Assembly: GCA_947591495.1 (NCBI GenBank)
Contig: CANQDG010000011.1
Span: forward strand, 1 to 52,423
Length of the DNA: 52,423 bases
Source: an uncultured Bacilli bacterium
GTDB taxonomy: Bacteria > Bacillota_I > Bacilli_A > ML615J-28 > CAG-313
Direction: 5' to 3'
The notes beneath the pieces were generated by a model. That model saw only the letters and a list, made by a program, of their open reading frames with translations. It did not search any database and was not told the DNA's origin. Of this stretch, positions 7,061 to 15,701 are shown one piece after another. The stretch's first letter is position 1; each line of letters begins with the position of its first letter. A program made the translations under genes and the position numbers.

Positions 7061-7797
7061 TATATATAACTATTTTTAATTTTACCGGTAATTTGGACTA
7101 CCTCTAAATAAGCTAAAATATTTAAAGTAAGTCTAGCCTTAGCTAAACTAATCTTTGCGCATTTTGCCAAATCTTGAGAAGTAAACTCTTGGGCAAGATT
7201 GGGTAAATCTAAAAGCTTAAAATAATCTTCTTTATGATTAAGATTAATTTCTTGAACAATTTGTTTGGGTATTTGTTCTTCTTTTAAATATCCGCGACTT
7301 TTAAAATGTTTTTTGGGAATGATGGTTCTATATTCATCAACATCAATTAAAAAGATTTTAAGGTGTAAATGATCATCTTTTAAATATGATTTGATTTTGT
7401 AAAGTTCTTTAAAAGCCTCATAAACTCGTCCGGTTTTAGGTGATTTAATTGGTCCTTTAACTAAACCTTGTTCATCAATTTTGTAGATGTTTTTTTTATG
7501 AGCTATAGGATAAACGATCCAAACTTGATATGATGGCAAAAAGGCTGCTAGTTTATCACGTAATTTATTAAAATTACCGGTTTGAATTTCATAAATCTTT
7601 TGGCCATCATAAATATCTGCATATAAATAGCCACTCTTTCCTTTATTGATTTTAATTTCGTGCTTTTCTTCATCTTCTTCTAAATAATACTTAAGTGTCT
7701 TATGTAAAATCTTTTCTTTTTGAATACCAATAACTGGTGTTTTAGCAACAAATTCTTGGGCTTTTTGATAAGCAATAGTTAGTTTATCATCTGGCAT
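7039..7797 (-). CDS. Conserved protein with PD-(D/E)XK-nuclease-like core and C-terminal winged helix
   Basis: 252 residues, no signal peptide or membrane segment. Residues 56-85 (YLYADIYDGQKIYEIQTG, then FNKLRDKL) have the look of a PD-(D/E)XK core: Asp61, Glu70, Gln72 and Lys78 or Lys82 on alternating strands. A family of uncharacterised Clostridia/Bacilli proteins carries the same ADI...EIQT pattern followed by a VYP block, here WIVYPIAHKK. The last 55 residues look like a winged helix (FTSQDLAKCAKISLAKARLTL). The start overlaps the metal permease gene by 11 bp, so it is co-translated with the zinc transporter, though nothing links it to metal uptake by sequence. Function unknown. Confidence 0.7.
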   Translation of the reverse strand: MPDDKLTIAYQKAQEFVAKTPVIGIQKEKILHKTLKYYLEEDEEKHEIKINKGKSGYLYADIYDGQKIYEIQTGNFNKLRDKLAAFLPSYQVWIVYPIAHKKNIYKIDEQGLVKGPIKSPKTGRVYEAFKELYKIKSYLKDDHLHLKIFLIDVDEYRTIIPKKHFKSRGYLKEEQIPKQIVQEINLNHKEDYFKLLDLPNLAQEFTSQDLAKCAKISLAKARLTLNILAYLEVVQITGKIKNSYIYKKSDLR

Positions 7798-8626
7798 AAC
7801 GATTAGTTAACTTACCAATGATGGCATAAATAATAAAGATAATTAAATTAACTACTACTACACTAGCTCCAAAGGGATAATCGGTTAAAATAAAGAGTGC
7901 TATTAAAAAGGAAGTAACCGAAATAATCGCCGAAGAAAAGATTACATTTCTAAATTTACGGAAAACTTGCATTGATGATAAAGCAGGGAAAATAATAATA
8001 CTTGAAATTAATAAAGTTCCCATAATACGCATACCTATAACAATGGTAATAGCCGTAAGTGAAGCAAATAAAACATTAAAAGCTCTTGTATGAATACCCG
8101 TAGCTTTAGCAAAAGATTCATCGAATGTTACCGCAAAAATTCGGTGATATAAAAGAATAAAGGTGCCAATAACTAAAATAGCTGTAATTAACATAATAAT
8201 AAAGTCTTCTTTATTAGCAAAAACAATACTACCAAACATTAAACTATTAATATCAACAGTAAAACCCCCATGTAAAGTTGAAGCAACGATATAGCCAATG
8301 GCTAGCGCACTTGAGGAAAAAATACCGATTGCCGCATCACTTTTCATTTTTTTACTTTCGCCAATTCTTAATAAAATGTAGGCCGCAAGCACCACAAACG
8401 GAATAACAACTAAAATGGGCGCATTAGTAAAACCAAGACCAATCGATATCGCATATACACCAAAACTAATATGACTTAAGCCATCTCCAATCATCGAATA
8501 TCTTTTTAAGACTAAGACAACCCCTAAAATAGAAGCTGTAATTGATAATAAAATACCAACAAATAATGGATACTTTAAAATATAGAAATTATTAAAGAAA
8601 TTTTGAATAATGCCTTCATTAAACAT
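7787..8626 (-). CDS. znuB: Metal ABC transporter permease (ZnuB/AdcB type)
   Basis: 279 residues with about eight hydrophobic segments and the ABC-3 family pattern: KRYSMIGDGLSHISFG near residue 40 and FDESFAKATGIH in the second half, which is the loop contacting the ATPase. It is the membrane channel of a zinc or manganese importer. I place the start at ATG 8626 (MFNEGIIQNFF) with GGAG 9 nt upstream; an ATG 9 nt earlier and a TTG at 8641 are alternatives. It overlaps the ATPase gene by 8 bp, in the order znuA-znuC-znuB. Confidence 0.92.
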   Translation of the reverse strand: MFNEGIIQNFFNNFYILKYPLFVGILLSITASILGVVLVLKRYSMIGDGLSHISFGVYAISIGLGFTNAPILVVIPFVVLAAYILLRIGESKKMKSDAAIGIFSSSALAIGYIVASTLHGGFTVDINSLMFGSIVFANKEDFIIMLITAILVIGTFILLYHRIFAVTFDESFAKATGIHTRAFNVLFASLTAITIVIGMRIMGTLLISSIIIFPALSSMQVFRKFRNVIFSSAIISVTSFLIALFILTDYPFGASVVVVNLIIFIIYAIIGKLTNRYAR

Positions 8627-9350
8627 CTTGTTCATCTCCAATCTCTAATAATTGATGACGTGATAATAGATATTCTTTTTTCATATGTTTCTTATATTCT
8701 TCCGGGTTGCCACAAAACATACAATCTTGACTTAAATGAATAACTTTATTAGCATGTTTTAATAAGTCTTCCACAAAGTGGGAAACAATAATTAAAGTTA
8801 CATTTAATTCTTTGTTGATTTTATCTAAAACATCATATAATTTTTGGGCTGTAGAGCCATCTAATCCGGTAAATGGTTCATCTAAAATTAAAATCTTATC
8901 GGTTGCACATAAAGCTCTTGCTAGTAAAACCCGTTGTTGTTGACCACCAGAAAGTTCACTAAATGAGCGATATTCCAAATCTTTAATTTCTAAAATATCC
9001 ATCATTTCTTCAACCCGATGTTTTTCTTTCTTGGAAAAAAAGGGGCGAAAACCAATTCGATTTAAACATCCTGATCTTACTACTTCAAAAACAGAAGCCG
9101 GAAAGTCCGAAAGACTTTCATTATGTTGGGGTAGATATCCAATCATTCTTTGGGAAATACCTTTACCAAAATTAATTTCCCCTTTTAATTTAGGAATAAG
9201 GCCTAAAATGGTTTTAACCAAAGTTGATTTACCCGAACCATTATCGCCAAATAAACAAACATAATCTCCGCTTTCTAATTTAAGATTTAAGTCTTTTAAA
9301 ACAGTTCGATTTTCATAACCAATTGAAAGTGCATTACATTCTAAAATCAT
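8619..9350 (-). CDS. znuC: Metal ABC transporter ATP-binding protein (ZnuC/AdcC type)
   Basis: 243 residues. Walker A GDNGSGKST (about 35-43), ABC signature LSGGQQQR, Walker B ILILDEPFTGLDG and the switch histidine in IIVSHFVED, all intact. It powers the importer formed with the neighbouring permease. The ATG overlaps the TGA stop of the binding-protein gene in an ATGA junction, and AAGGAG lies 8 nt upstream. That junction also shows that UGA is used as a stop in this genome. Confidence 0.94.
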   Translation of the reverse strand: MILECNALSIGYENRTVLKDLNLKLESGDYVCLFGDNGSGKSTLVKTILGLIPKLKGEINFGKGISQRMIGYLPQHNESLSDFPASVFEVVRSGCLNRIGFRPFFSKKEKHRVEEMMDILEIKDLEYRSFSELSGGQQQRVLLARALCATDKILILDEPFTGLDGSTAQKLYDVLDKINKELNVTLIIVSHFVEDLLKHANKVIHLSQDCMFCGNPEEYKKHMKKEYLLSRHQLLEIGDEQDV

Positions 9351-10366
9351 TTTTGTTGCTCCTTTTCTAATTGTTCTATTATTTGATTGTCAACCTTTAA
9401 CATTTTAGCAAGATTAACAACGTTTTGCTTCATTATGCTAATAAAAGAAATATTTTCGTTATTAAAATCATTTACACTAACATTGTGACCAGAATGTAAT
9501 TCTAAAATTGTCGCACCTGTATGGTAAGCAATCATTTCACAGGCTTTAATATTAATTAATTCTTTTGAGAAGATATATTTAATATCATTTTGTTTCATTT
9601 TATTGATAATAGCCGTTAAAACCTCAACTGAAGGTTCGGTTTCAGTCGAACAAGTTTTATAAATTAATTCATAATCTAAACCATACCAATAAGCTATATA
9701 ATAAAAAGCAAATGGTGAACCAAAATACATCGTTTTATTTTTAGCATTTGCGACAATTAATTTAAGATTTTGATCAATTAAAGCAAGTTCTTGTAAATAT
9801 ATATCACGATTAGTTTCTAAAACTCCTTTAATATTATTATAAGGGTCTTTTAAATTATCGATAATAGCATCACAAATTTCGATAACCATTTCTTGAGCAT
9901 ATTTAGGATATAACCAATAATGAGGATCATACGAATGAACATGGGTATGTTCATGACTTGGTTCATTTTCTTCTTCGCCATCATCATCTTCAACTTTTAA
10001 AAGTTCAATATTTTCACTTTTAGATAAATTAACAACCGCCGTTTTACTCGTAAAAGTAATACCACTAACCCACGTTTCCATTTCATCGGCTGTATAGATA
10101 AAAATATCAGCATTTTTGATGGTAATAATATCATTAACGCTTGGATCATAGGTATGTGAATCTTGTCCTGGTTTAACAATCATGACAACGTCAAATAAAC
10201 CTTGGGTTTCTTTATTATTCCCAATGATTTTTTTGATCATATCATATTCAGGATAAAGCGTTGTAACTATTAATTTTTTGGTAGTTGATGGTCTTACCAG
10301 ACTACAACTGCTAACTAATAGTAACATTATCAAAACGATTGATGTTAGGATGATGTGCTTTTTCAT
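9347..10366 (-). CDS. znuA: Zinc-binding lipoprotein of the metal ABC transporter (ZnuA/AdcA type)
   Basis: 339 residues. Signal peptide with lipobox LLVSSCS (Cys21), so it is anchored outside the membrane after Lgt action; lgt is in this window at 30.5 kb. The cluster A-1 fold is shown by TLYPEYDMIKKIIG and PGQDSHTYDPS near 80. A mobile His/Glu-rich loop (EDDDGEEENEPSHEHTHVHS, about 125-144) is typical of zinc rather than manganese binders, and conserved metal ligands follow in DPHYWLYP. GGGAG ribosome-binding site. First gene of a znuA-znuC-znuB unit. I see no recognisable Zur box in the 48 bp upstream, so its promoter may be further up. Confidence 0.93.
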   Translation of the reverse strand: MKKHIILTSIVLIMLLLVSSCSLVRPSTTKKLIVTTLYPEYDMIKKIIGNNKETQGLFDVVMIVKPGQDSHTYDPSVNDIITIKNADIFIYTADEMETWVSGITFTSKTAVVNLSKSENIELLKVEDDDGEEENEPSHEHTHVHSYDPHYWLYPKYAQEMVIEICDAIIDNLKDPYNNIKGVLETNRDIYLQELALIDQNLKLIVANAKNKTMYFGSPFAFYYIAYWYGLDYELIYKTCSTETEPSVEVLTAIINKMKQNDIKYIFSKELINIKACEMIAYHTGATILELHSGHNVSVNDFNNENISFISIMKQNVVNLAKMLKVDNQIIEQLEKEQQK

Positions 10367-10414
10367 TTTTAAACTCCCTTTATTGATTGTCTCATTTTTT
10401 TAATTTTTTATTAA

Positions 10415-10753
10415 TTATCTTTTAAGCTTTTTTACACTTGCTTTCATAACTTCTTTTATTCCACAATGAGGGCAAACTAAAATTTTACTAAGATTTCCCG
10501 CATTGTAAGCTGTAACATCTTTAAAAAATGATATTTTAAATTGATGTTGACATTTAGGACAAGTATATATATATATCTTGCTTTTTAAAATGTGAATTGT
10601 AATATAACATGCCATAATTATGATAAATAAAGCAAGATATAGATAAGCGGTCCAATGATATTTAATTAAAAAGACAAAAGTGCTAACAAATATAATTATT
10701 AAGACAAGAAAGATAATTTTTAAAACTTGGATAATTTTTTCTTCTTTTGACAC
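10415..10753 (-). CDS. Small membrane protein with two-CxxC zinc ribbon
   Basis: 112 residues if started at GTG 10753, which has GAGGA 10 nt upstream; the longer ATG start at 10816 would overlap the TPR gene by 41 bp and has no ribosome-binding site. Two adjacent hydrophobic segments (about 9-30 and 35-55) are followed by a cytoplasmic zinc ribbon with TCPKCQHQF and VCPHCGIKE. No family recognised. It lies between a TPR protein gene and the zinc importer; a zinc-related role is possible but not shown. Confidence 0.7.
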   Translation of the reverse strand: MSKEEKIIQVLKIIFLVLIIIFVSTFVFLIKYHWTAYLYLALFIIIMACYITIHILKSKIYIYTCPKCQHQFKISFFKDVTAYNAGNLSKILVCPHCGIKEVMKASVKKLKR

Positions 10754-10775
10754 GTTTTTATATTCCTCAAATATT

Positions 10776-11777
10776 TTATTTTGTTTTAAGTAAGGCTTGA
10801 TGATAACGATCATCATCAGTTAATTCATAAGCTATCGTTAAAAGATAGACTAGGGTATCTTGATCATTTTTTTCTTTGCTATAGGCAATAAATTCTTCTA
10901 TCGCCTTTATGACGATGGTTGAGACGCCATATTGAAGATGATTTTTAGCAAAAATGTTAGTAATATCATCTGGTTTAGTAAGATTTGGTCGACCAATAAT
11001 TTGAGTGATTTCTTTAACTTTTTGTTGATTATTGGGATTTTCTTTAAAATAATCACTTGTTACATATGATACTAAAGCCATTTCATAATTGTTTTTAGCC
11101 AAATAATAACGACCAAAAAATTGATAAGCATAAGCAAGTTGTTCTTTAGTATAAGCATAACGTAGGCTATCTTGCATGATCATAAAAGCTTTTTCAATTT
11201 GGTGATTTTTTTCATATAAAAGGGCTAAATTTTCCATAACATATTGGCATCTAGGGTTATAATTAAGCGCTTCTTCTAATAAGCTAATAGCTTTATTAAA
11301 GTCTTGTTCTTCTTCATAAAGATTGGCAAGTTGATATATATAATATGTAATAGGTTCGGGATATCTTCTAATCTTTAATGATTTAGCTTTTTGAACGTTT
11401 TCGCAAAAAATAAAATATTCAATCATTTGATCAAAATCATAATAGTTTTGATCTTTGATGAAAGTAGCTTTACGAAAAGGATCAATTAATTCTTCTAAAA
11501 TTGTTTTGGCTTTCGTAATTTCTTTTTGTTCAATTAAAGATAAGACTTGTTCATATTTAACTCGCCTTTCATCTAAAACCGCATGGGTTTTTAAATCAAG
11601 GCGTTGTTTTATGGCTGGATCTAAATATTGAAATAGCATATTAGCAATAGCATAAGTAACTTCATCATTTTTCATTTGACGATATATCGCAAGTTCTGTT
11701 TGAAGATATATCACATCAGTTTCTTTAGCTCCTGTTAAATTGTGCTTAATTTGCTCAATAATTTCATCATTTTTCAT
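10776..11777 (-). CDS. TPR-repeat protein
   Basis: 333 residues, soluble, no signal peptide. Helix-turn-helix repeats with the TPR pattern are plainest at about 145-235: YYIYQLANLYEEEQDFNKAI, then ENLALLYEKNHQIEKAF, then YQFFGRYYLAKNNYEMAL. Such repeats bind peptides or assemble complexes. The Met start directly follows the HAD gene with 2 bp between. The ribosome-binding site is weak, so translation is probably coupled. The remaining sequence has no recognisable catalytic domain, and I cannot name a partner. Confidence 0.8.
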   Translation of the reverse strand: MKNDEIIEQIKHNLTGAKETDVIYLQTELAIYRQMKNDEVTYAIANMLFQYLDPAIKQRLDLKTHAVLDERRVKYEQVLSLIEQKEITKAKTILEELIDPFRKATFIKDQNYYDFDQMIEYFIFCENVQKAKSLKIRRYPEPITYYIYQLANLYEEEQDFNKAISLLEEALNYNPRCQYVMENLALLYEKNHQIEKAFMIMQDSLRYAYTKEQLAYAYQFFGRYYLAKNNYEMALVSYVTSDYFKENPNNQQKVKEITQIIGRPNLTKPDDITNIFAKNHLQYGVSTIVIKAIEEFIAYSKEKNDQDTLVYLLTIAYELTDDDRYHQALLKTK

Positions 11778-11779
11778 AG

Positions 11780-12622
11780 TTATGCCAACTCTTCTGCTTG
11801 TTCATCATGTAAATCAATTAATTGACTTGTTAAAGCCATTTGATGAATTAATAATTGCACAACCTTTTCTAACTGTGAACCACTTGAATAATCGGCTTTA
11901 CAAACATAACCAACACGACCATCATTAAATAATCGTTTAGCAGTATCAAAAGTGTCGTGATGATAAATAGCGATTGATTCTCCCCCTCTTACTTTAATAA
12001 GTTTCATACAAGGAACATCCGTTAAGCCATCACCTATATAAATCATATTACGATAAGGGATTCTTCTTTCATTAGGATTAATTAAACTATTTAATTTTTT
12101 ATCTTCTAATTGTTCTAAAACGCCTTTGGAAATCCGGAAAATAAATTGTGTTTTAGTTGTGTAATTAACAACTTGTTTAGGCCAGTCCGCATTACCACTT
12201 TTGTTATAATGAAATTCACAAGCATAAATCTTTTTAAATTCTTTGGCAATTTTAGTTCCTTCAATAATTTCTTTTAAACCGGATGATAAAATATAATGTT
12301 CTACTTCAACACCTAATGATTTACCATACTCATTAATTCTAGAAAACCACGATTTAACTCCTCTTAGAAAAACAACATCTTTACCTAAATTCATAAATGA
12401 TTCTCTAGTAATAGAAAAACCTTTATCTTTTGCGGCTTTAATCATTAAAAACATATATGATAAGATTTTATCCATATTGTTTTTAGTTGCAATATTATCT
12501 GATTCTTGCCAAAATTCATTAGCTTCCATTCCAACACTTGGAATGAAACTATATTCTTGCATATCTTTAGCACAAAGTGTCTTATCAAAATCATACATTA
12601 AAGCAATAATTGTTTTTTTCAT
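11780..12622 (-). CDS. HAD-superfamily hydrolase (phosphatase)
   Basis: 280 residues. HAD motif I is DFDKT (Asp11 and Asp13), motif II the serine of YILSSGLKE, motif IV GDGLTDVPC. Asp11 is the expected phospho-aspartate nucleophile. The helical cap (about 20-100) is of the C1 kind. The substrate cannot be told from sequence; related proteins are annotated only as HAD hydrolases. GGGGGA ribosome-binding site 5 nt before the ATG. It lies between the XRE-membrane gene and the TPR gene in a tightly packed run. Confidence 0.88.
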   Translation of the reverse strand: MKKTIIALMYDFDKTLCAKDMQEYSFIPSVGMEANEFWQESDNIATKNNMDKILSYMFLMIKAAKDKGFSITRESFMNLGKDVVFLRGVKSWFSRINEYGKSLGVEVEHYILSSGLKEIIEGTKIAKEFKKIYACEFHYNKSGNADWPKQVVNYTTKTQFIFRISKGVLEQLEDKKLNSLINPNERRIPYRNMIYIGDGLTDVPCMKLIKVRGGESIAIYHHDTFDTAKRLFNDGRVGYVCKADYSSGSQLEKVVQLLIHQMALTSQLIDLHDEQAEELA

Positions 12623-12631
12623 AATATCCCC

Positions 12632-13264
12632 CTAATGATTTTTTCCTTTTTTAATAATAGCACGATAAAAAGCATAACCATAAAAGCCAATCATTAAAAA
12701 GCCAGATACCAAAGTTATGATTGCAATAGCTGGTGATAACCAAAAAATAAACCACCACTGAAATCGTAAAATTTTTCTTTTGAATATATATACTACTAAA
12801 TAGATTCCACTAATAAAGCCTTCAATTAGATATGTTATAATTATTTGATAACCAATCTTATAGCTATTAGAAATAAGACCTTCTTCAACTAATGGCTTGG
12901 TAATATTACCAATTACTAAAAGACTGATAACAATCACAAGCGGAATCACAATTAAATATGATAAATAAAAAGCAAAATTAACTCTATTTCCATAATACCA
13001 ATCATAAGTCGAACGATTACCATTTTTTTTCATTCTACTTCCTGCATTATTTCTTTCACTTAAAATGTCTCTTTCTAAAAAATCTTCTTCATGAATTCTT
13101 AAAATCGGACACATTCGACTAATCTCTTCACTGGTTGGAGTTAGTTTACCTTTTTCCCAAAGTTTAACGGTTTCAAGGCTAACCGCAAGTTTTTCAGCGA
13201 ATTCTTCTTGGGTAATTCGTGCTTCTTCACGTAAAACTTTGATATTGGTTGGAATGAAACTCAT
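12632..13264 (-). CDS. XRE-family DNA-binding protein with C-terminal membrane domain
   Basis: 210 residues. Residues 3-60 are a Cro/C1-type helix-turn-helix (REEARITQEEFAEKLAVS, then ETVKLWEKGK). After a charged linker, residues about 95-205 contain three to four hydrophobic segments. It is therefore a membrane-anchored DNA-binding protein, a layout often seen as a one-component sensor of envelope or metal state. Two consecutive ATGs (13267 and 13264) are possible; the second has the better distance to GAGGTG. As first gene of the run towards the zinc transporter it is a candidate local regulator, which is inference from position. Confidence 0.85.
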   Translation of the reverse strand: MSFIPTNIKVLREEARITQEEFAEKLAVSLETVKLWEKGKLTPTSEEISRMCPILRIHEEDFLERDILSERNNAGSRMKKNGNRSTYDWYYGNRVNFAFYLSYLIVIPLVIVISLLVIGNITKPLVEEGLISNSYKIGYQIIITYLIEGFISGIYLVVYIFKRKILRFQWWFIFWLSPAIAIITLVSGFLMIGFYGYAFYRAIIKKGKNH

Positions 13265-13338
13265 CATATCACCTCTTGTTTATTATAACATATTTTCTTT
13301 TTTATTTTTTTCAATATGCTTTAAACCTTCTTTTTAAG

Positions 13339-13395
13339 AAAAAAGTATATAAAGAACAAACTAATTTTAGTTAGTCATTCCTTATATACTTTTTT
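13339..13395. terminator. Long bidirectional terminator after hsp20
   Basis: A 14-bp arm (13339-13352, A6-GTATATAA) pairs with 13382-13395 (TTATATAC-T6). The loop contains a further small CTAA/TTAG stem. It ends hsp20 transcription on the minus strand just ahead of the XRE gene. Confidence 0.8.
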
Positions 13396-13398
13396 TAA

Positions 13399-13827
13399 TT
13401 ATTCAACATTAATATATTTACTAGTATCTTTATAAGTTGTATCATCTTCGGGAATTACAACCGTTAAAACACCATTATGATAAGTTGCATTAGCTTTGGT
13501 CTCATTTGAACAGCCTACATAAAAACTTCTTGAATATTCGCCATTAAATCTTTCTTGATGAAGCCACTGACAATCCTCACTATCAGTTGGTGTTGAGCTT
13601 TTAGTAGCATCAACCCAAACATTAAGATAGCCATCGTTTAATTGCACTTTAATGTCATCTTTTTGATATCCTGGAATATCAATATCAAATACATAATTAC
13701 CTTTTCTTTTTGTAATATCAGCTCTCATAAAAGTATTTTTATAAGAATAATTAGAAAAAGGATATGGTGAGAAAAAATCATCAAAAAAATTACTTACGGC
13801 ATTTTGATTAGTTGTTTTTAATTTCAT
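13399..13827 (-). CDS. Hsp20/alpha-crystallin small heat-shock protein
   Basis: 142 residues. The alpha-crystallin domain (about 35-135) starts MRADITKRKGNYVFDIDIPG and ends with the conserved NGVLTVVIPE. Such proteins form oligomers that hold unfolding proteins for later refolding, and GroEL/GroES are encoded at 45 kb. The short N-terminal arm is Phe/Ser/Tyr-rich. AAGGAGG ribosome-binding site. The 48 bp upstream contain no CIRCE element. In place of the usual I-x-I/V C-terminal anchor the tail ends DTSKYINVE, where I-N-V may serve. Confidence 0.93.
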   Translation of the reverse strand: MKLKTTNQNAVSNFFDDFFSPYPFSNYSYKNTFMRADITKRKGNYVFDIDIPGYQKDDIKVQLNDGYLNVWVDATKSSTPTDSEDCQWLHQERFNGEYSRSFYVGCSNETKANATYHNGVLTVVIPEDDTTYKDTSKYINVE

Positions 13828-13875
13828 TTACATTCCTCCTTATAAATTATTATGAGGCAAAAAACAACTTTTATA

Positions 13876-14775
13876 CTATTTTTTAGGAGCTTTTTTGGCA
13901 ATTAAAATTAAGCCCAAAAATCCAATCAAAAACGATACAATGCATAAGATTAAAGTAGTGCTTCCAAAGTAAAACGTATCAAGATGGGGTAAAATTTTTT
14001 CTTCATAAATACTTTTATAAATCGTTAAAGGACTTACAAATAATAAAGCGGTAATAGCATACCAAAATGTTGATGCATGTTTGTTTAAGATATAGGATAT
14101 AATTTTGGAAATGCCAACAATACCAATAATAATCCCTATTACAAAAGGAATAATAAACCATAAATTACTAGTTATCAATTTACCATTACCTATAATAATA
14201 CCAACAAAAGTTTTTTGTAAAACCATAATTAAATCATCATACATGCCAAAGATTAAAAGAATCGTCATACCGCTTGCGGCAGGAACAATCATAGTTGCAC
14301 TTGCAATTGATGCAATCACTAAAATTAATAAGATTGTTAAAATATTACAATTAGAAAACTGGAAAACTTTAAAACCTATTTCATTCGAAAAAGCCATTAC
14401 CAAGCCAAGTGCTAGAAAAATTAAATAGACTAAAAAGTCAAAAAATTTCATTTTATGCTGTTTTAAATCTTTAAAAATGATGATAAGGGTTGCACCAACT
14501 AGACCTACAAAAAAGCTTGCAATGGCAAGAGGGGCTTTGTTTAAAATCAAAGCTATTGTTGTTGTTCCAATGATAACACCAATTATTGAACCTATCCCAT
14601 ACCAAAATAAATTTCGTCCTTCTTTTAAAGGGTGTTTAATTATATTTGCTAAACTATTAGTTATTTTAGGATAAATGCCTAAAATTAAAAGCATTGTGCC
14701 ACCACTAAAGCCCGGCATTATACAACTAATTCCAAGTAAAATCCCATATATTAAATCTCTTAATCGTCTCTTCAT
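13876..14775 (-). CDS. popT: DUF368 polyprenyl-phosphate translocase PopT
   Basis: 299 residues, about eight to nine membrane helices. The family signature is at the start (GISCIMPGFSGGTMLLILGIY) and is repeated in the second half (PAASGMTILLIFGMYDDL), consistent with an inverted-repeat transporter. DUF368 proteins have been shown to recycle undecaprenyl phosphate across the membrane for wall and polymer synthesis. Next to galU and an O-antigen-ligase-like gene, it fits an envelope-polymer cluster. The ribosome-binding site is weak (AGTGAT) and lies at the base of an inverted repeat that may control translation. Confidence 0.9.
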   Translation of the reverse strand: MKRRLRDLIYGILLGISCIMPGFSGGTMLLILGIYPKITNSLANIIKHPLKEGRNLFWYGIGSIIGVIIGTTTIALILNKAPLAIASFFVGLVGATLIIIFKDLKQHKMKFFDFLVYLIFLALGLVMAFSNEIGFKVFQFSNCNILTILLILVIASIASATMIVPAASGMTILLIFGMYDDLIMVLQKTFVGIIIGNGKLITSNLWFIIPFVIGIIIGIVGISKIISYILNKHASTFWYAITALLFVSPLTIYKSIYEEKILPHLDTFYFGSTTLILCIVSFLIGFLGLILIAKKAPKK

Positions 14776-14780
14776 TTTAT

Positions 14781-14828
14781 CACTATTACATCATATTTAA
14801 AAAATCCTTTTTTATGATTGTAATAGTG
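14781..14828. repeat. Inverted repeat in the galU-popT junction
   Basis: CACTATTACA (14781-14790) is matched by TGTAATAGTG (14819-14828), with five further pairs inside across a one-base bulge and an A/T-rich inner part. On the minus strand the 3' arm ends 5 nt before the popT ATG, so it can cover the weak ribosome-binding site. It has no U run on the minus strand, so it is a poor terminator. Confidence 0.55.
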
Positions 14829-14835
14829 TTTTTAA

Positions 14836-15699
14836 TTAATTAAGCTTTTCTAAGAACTTTGATAATTCTTCTTTTAAATCTTCTCTTTGGCGAGCAACCG
14901 AAATGGTTGCCTCAACATATCCAATCTTACTACCAACATCATATCTAACCCCATCAAAACAAGTAGCATATACATCTTCTTTTTGAAGGGCTAAAGCAAT
15001 TGCATCTGTTAATTGCAATTCACCACCATACCCTGGTTTGATTTCATCTAAGTAGTGAAAGATACTATTTTTTAAGATATATCGTCCTACACAGGCCATA
15101 TTAGATGGCGGATTATCTTGAGGCTTTTCAATAATATCATTAATTTTAAAATTGTTGGTTATTTCTTTTTCTGGTTTAACAATTCCATATTTAGATGTTT
15201 CACTTAACAAAACTTCTTTAACCCCTAAATAGTAGTTAGGTTTTTTAGCATAATATTTACAAAGGCTACCTATACCATATGTTTTAAGGCCGTTAGAAAA
15301 AACAAAATCATCACCTAAAATTACAGCAAAATCATCGTCATCGGCAAAAGCTTTAGCATGTTTAATCGCATCGCCTAATCCTTTTGCTTCTTCTTGAAAA
15401 ACATAAGAAACACGTATTTGTTGCTTTAATTTTTTAATATATTTGATTTCTTCATAATCTTTAGTTAAATTTTTGACATATGTGCTTTCAGTATTAAAAT
15501 AGTTAATAACATCATTTTGATTATAACCGATAATAATTAAAGCATCTTTAATTCCAGCATTACTTGCTTCTTCTAAAAGATATTGAATAACCGGTATATC
15601 AATAATTGGAAGTAAGGTTTTACTAATAGTTTTAGTAATGGGTAAAAATCTTGTTCCTTTACCTGCTACAGGTATTACAACTTTTTTTATTTTATTCAT
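14836..15699 (-). CDS. galU: UTP-glucose-1-phosphate uridylyltransferase
   Basis: 287 residues, the usual length. The nucleotidyltransferase signature is complete: PVAGKGTRFLPITKTISKTL near residue 11, then LGDDFV for metal and nucleotide, and the conserved VEKP-type block here as IIEKPQ. It makes UDP-glucose from glucose-1-phosphate and UTP for glycolipids, teichoic-acid glycosylation and polysaccharides. It starts 2 bp after a sugar-1-kinase-like gene, so the pair probably turns a free sugar into a UDP-sugar. AAAGGA site 11 nt upstream. Confidence 0.95.
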   Translation of the reverse strand: MNKIKKVVIPVAGKGTRFLPITKTISKTLLPIIDIPVIQYLLEEASNAGIKDALIIIGYNQNDVINYFNTESTYVKNLTKDYEEIKYIKKLKQQIRVSYVFQEEAKGLGDAIKHAKAFADDDDFAVILGDDFVFSNGLKTYGIGSLCKYYAKKPNYYLGVKEVLLSETSKYGIVKPEKEITNNFKINDIIEKPQDNPPSNMACVGRYILKNSIFHYLDEIKPGYGGELQLTDAIALALQKEDVYATCFDGVRYDVGSKIGYVEATISVARQREDLKEELSKFLEKLN

Positions 15700-15701
15700 A
15701 A

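Noticed and set aside
9347-9350. Mycoplasma-type genetic code (UGA as Trp)
   Set aside because: znuA and groEL end in TGA within ATGA-type overlaps, so UGA acts as a stop.
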